Origin: an uncultured Ruminococcus sp.
GTDB taxonomy: Bacteria > Bacillota > Clostridia > Oscillospirales > Acutalibacteraceae
Assembly (NCBI GenBank): GCA_900554995.1
Contig: USJJ01000044.1
Location: 1-8,117, forward strand
DNA length: 8,117 nt
Direction of reading: 5' to 3'
Under the pieces are notes generated by a model. It saw only the letters and a program-made list of their open reading frames with translations. It was not told where the DNA came from and searched no databases. The first letter of the stretch is position 1; each line of letters begins with the position of its first letter. The position numbers and the translations under genes are program-made. This document shows, in pieces, positions 7,427 through 8,117 of this stretch.

Positions 7427-7460
7427 ATTCTATAACCGCCGCCCCGAGAAACGGGTCGAA
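7427..7460 (-). promoter_or_regulatory. Putative Spo0A-dependent promoter of spoIIE
   Basis: On the minus strand the -10 is TAGAAT (7427-7432, one mismatch to TATAAT). The position 17 bases upstream has no recognisable -35 element. Instead, 21 bases upstream lies TTCGACC (7454-7460), one mismatch from the Spo0A box TTCGACA. In B. subtilis, spoIIE is known to use a sigma-A promoter with unusually long spacing and Spo0A boxes near -35, and this layout fits. GAAACGGG is also directly repeated at 7448-7455 and 7458-7465, a 10-base period overlapping the box. The elements are seen; Spo0A control is inferred. Confidence 0.5.
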
Positions 7461-7518
7461 ACGGGAAAGTGTTTTGTGGGAACATTTGAGGAACTTTGAA
7501 AATAAACGCCGTTTTATC

Positions 7519-7548
7519 TTGTATTTTGTCCCCGATATATGATACAAT
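7519..7548 (+). promoter_or_regulatory. Putative sigma-A promoter of the rlmB-like gene
   Basis: TACAAT (7543-7548) is preceded by TG and one base, forming an extended -10 TGATACAAT. A partial -35 TTGTAT (7519-7524) stands 18 bases upstream. The leader would be about 30 bases. It does not overlap the spoIIE promoter (7427-7460), so the two divergent genes can be controlled separately. Confidence 0.55.
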
Positions 7549-7584
7549 AAAAAAGATATTACGGAATCAGAATAGAGGATTAAT

Positions 7585-8117
7585 ATGGATAACGAAAAAC
7601 GTGCAGAACGTGATGATCTTATAATAGGAAGAAATGCCGTTTCCGAGGCTCTCAAAAGCGGACGAGCGATTGATACACTGCTTGTTTCAAAGGGCGAGCG
7701 CAACGGCTCAATCGGACAGATACTTGCAAAGTGCCGTGACCTCGGCGTTGTAATCAAGGAGGTCGACAGGAAAAAGCTCGATCTTCTCTGCAATTCGTCA
7801 ACACATCAGGGCGTGGCGGCTTATGCGGCGTCCCACGAGTATGCGAGTATGGAGGATGTTTTTGCCCTTGCCGAGGAGCGTGGCGAAAAGCCGTTTATAA
7901 TAATCTGCGACGAGCTCGAAGATCCGCACAACCTCGGTGCGATTCTACGAACGGCTGAGGCAACGGGAGTTCATGGGGTTATCATTCCGAAAAGACGTAA
8001 TGCATCACTGAGCTATATTGTCGGCAAAGCGTCGGCAGGTGCGGTCGAATATGTTCCCGTAGTCAGGGTTTCAAATATTGCTCAGACGATGGACGAGCTC
8101 AAGGAGAAAGGCATTTG
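7585..8117 (+). CDS. rlmB: 23S rRNA 2'-O-methyltransferase, RlmB/TrmH (SpoU) family, 3' truncated
   Basis: The 177 visible residues start at ATG 7585, with GAGG at 7575-7578 six bases upstream. Residues ~12-85 are the L30e-like substrate-binding domain (LIIGRNAVSEAL near the start; STHQGVAAYA at 72-81). Residues ~102-177 begin the SpoU methyltransferase fold, with motif 1 ELEDPHNLGAILRTAEATG (110-128), including Asn116 and Arg122, and motif 2 SAGAVEYVPV (150-159). Motif 3 and the SAM-binding knot lie beyond the window; about 70 residues are missing by comparison with the usual ~245. The family uses S-adenosylmethionine to methylate the ribose 2'-OH. RlmB modifies G2251 of 23S rRNA in the peptidyl-transferase region. 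The family is certain; the exact target (RlmB rather than another TrmH paralogue) is likely from the N-terminal HQG motif but not proven. Confidence 0.9.
   Translation, partial: MDNEKRAERDDLIIGRNAVSEALKSGRAIDTLLVSKGERNGSIGQILAKCRDLGVVIKEVDRKKLDLLCNSSTHQGVAAYAASHEYASMEDVFALAEERGEKPFIIICDELEDPHNLGAILRTAEATGVHGVIIPKRRNASLSYIVGKASAGAVEYVPVVRVSNIAQTMDELKEKGI

Noticed and set aside
7416..7793. 125-codon minus-strand open frame upstream of spoIIE
   Set aside because: It is antisense to the rlmB-like gene start and both promoters; no binding site or recognisable domain.

Overview
The window looks like the chromosome of an anaerobic, endospore-forming, fibre-associated Firmicute, most likely Oscillospiraceae/Ruminococcaceae. 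Three things support this: a clear spoIIE gene, a dockerin repeat joined to a carbohydrate-binding-like module, and strong GAGG/GGAGG ribosome binding sites. I cannot name the species from sequence alone. No RNA genes, CRISPR arrays, insertion sequences or prophage genes were seen.

Region 1 (1-2410, + strand): the 3' end of a secreted dockerin protein with a CBM2-like C-terminus. It is followed after 5 bases by a secreted alpha/beta-hydrolase (lipase/esterase-like). The two appear to form one operon for exported polymer- or ester-degrading proteins, closed by a strong intrinsic terminator.

Region 2 (2403-4145, - strand): a 580-residue regulator-like protein with two N-terminal helix-turn-helix units and a large uncharacterised C-terminal region. 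Its leader carries a perfect 9-base direct repeat with a 20-base period, a candidate operator. Divergent from it (4384-4971, + strand) is a small protein with an N-terminal domain of unknown function, one hydrophobic segment and two C-terminal zinc ribbons.

Region 3 (5000-8117): a 15-bp perfect hairpin separates the zinc-ribbon gene from spoIIE, which converges on it. SpoIIE is the membrane serine phosphatase that activates sigma-F in the forespore. Its upstream region holds a Spo0A-box-like site 21 bases from a -10 element, the layout expected of a Spo0A-activated sigma-A promoter. Divergent from spoIIE is the 5' part of an RlmB/TrmH-type 2'-O-methyltransferase gene with an extended -10 promoter. 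It runs off the end of the window.

Most of this is ordinary chromosome. The least explained part is the double-HTH regulator together with its repeat-bearing leader and divergent zinc-ribbon neighbour.
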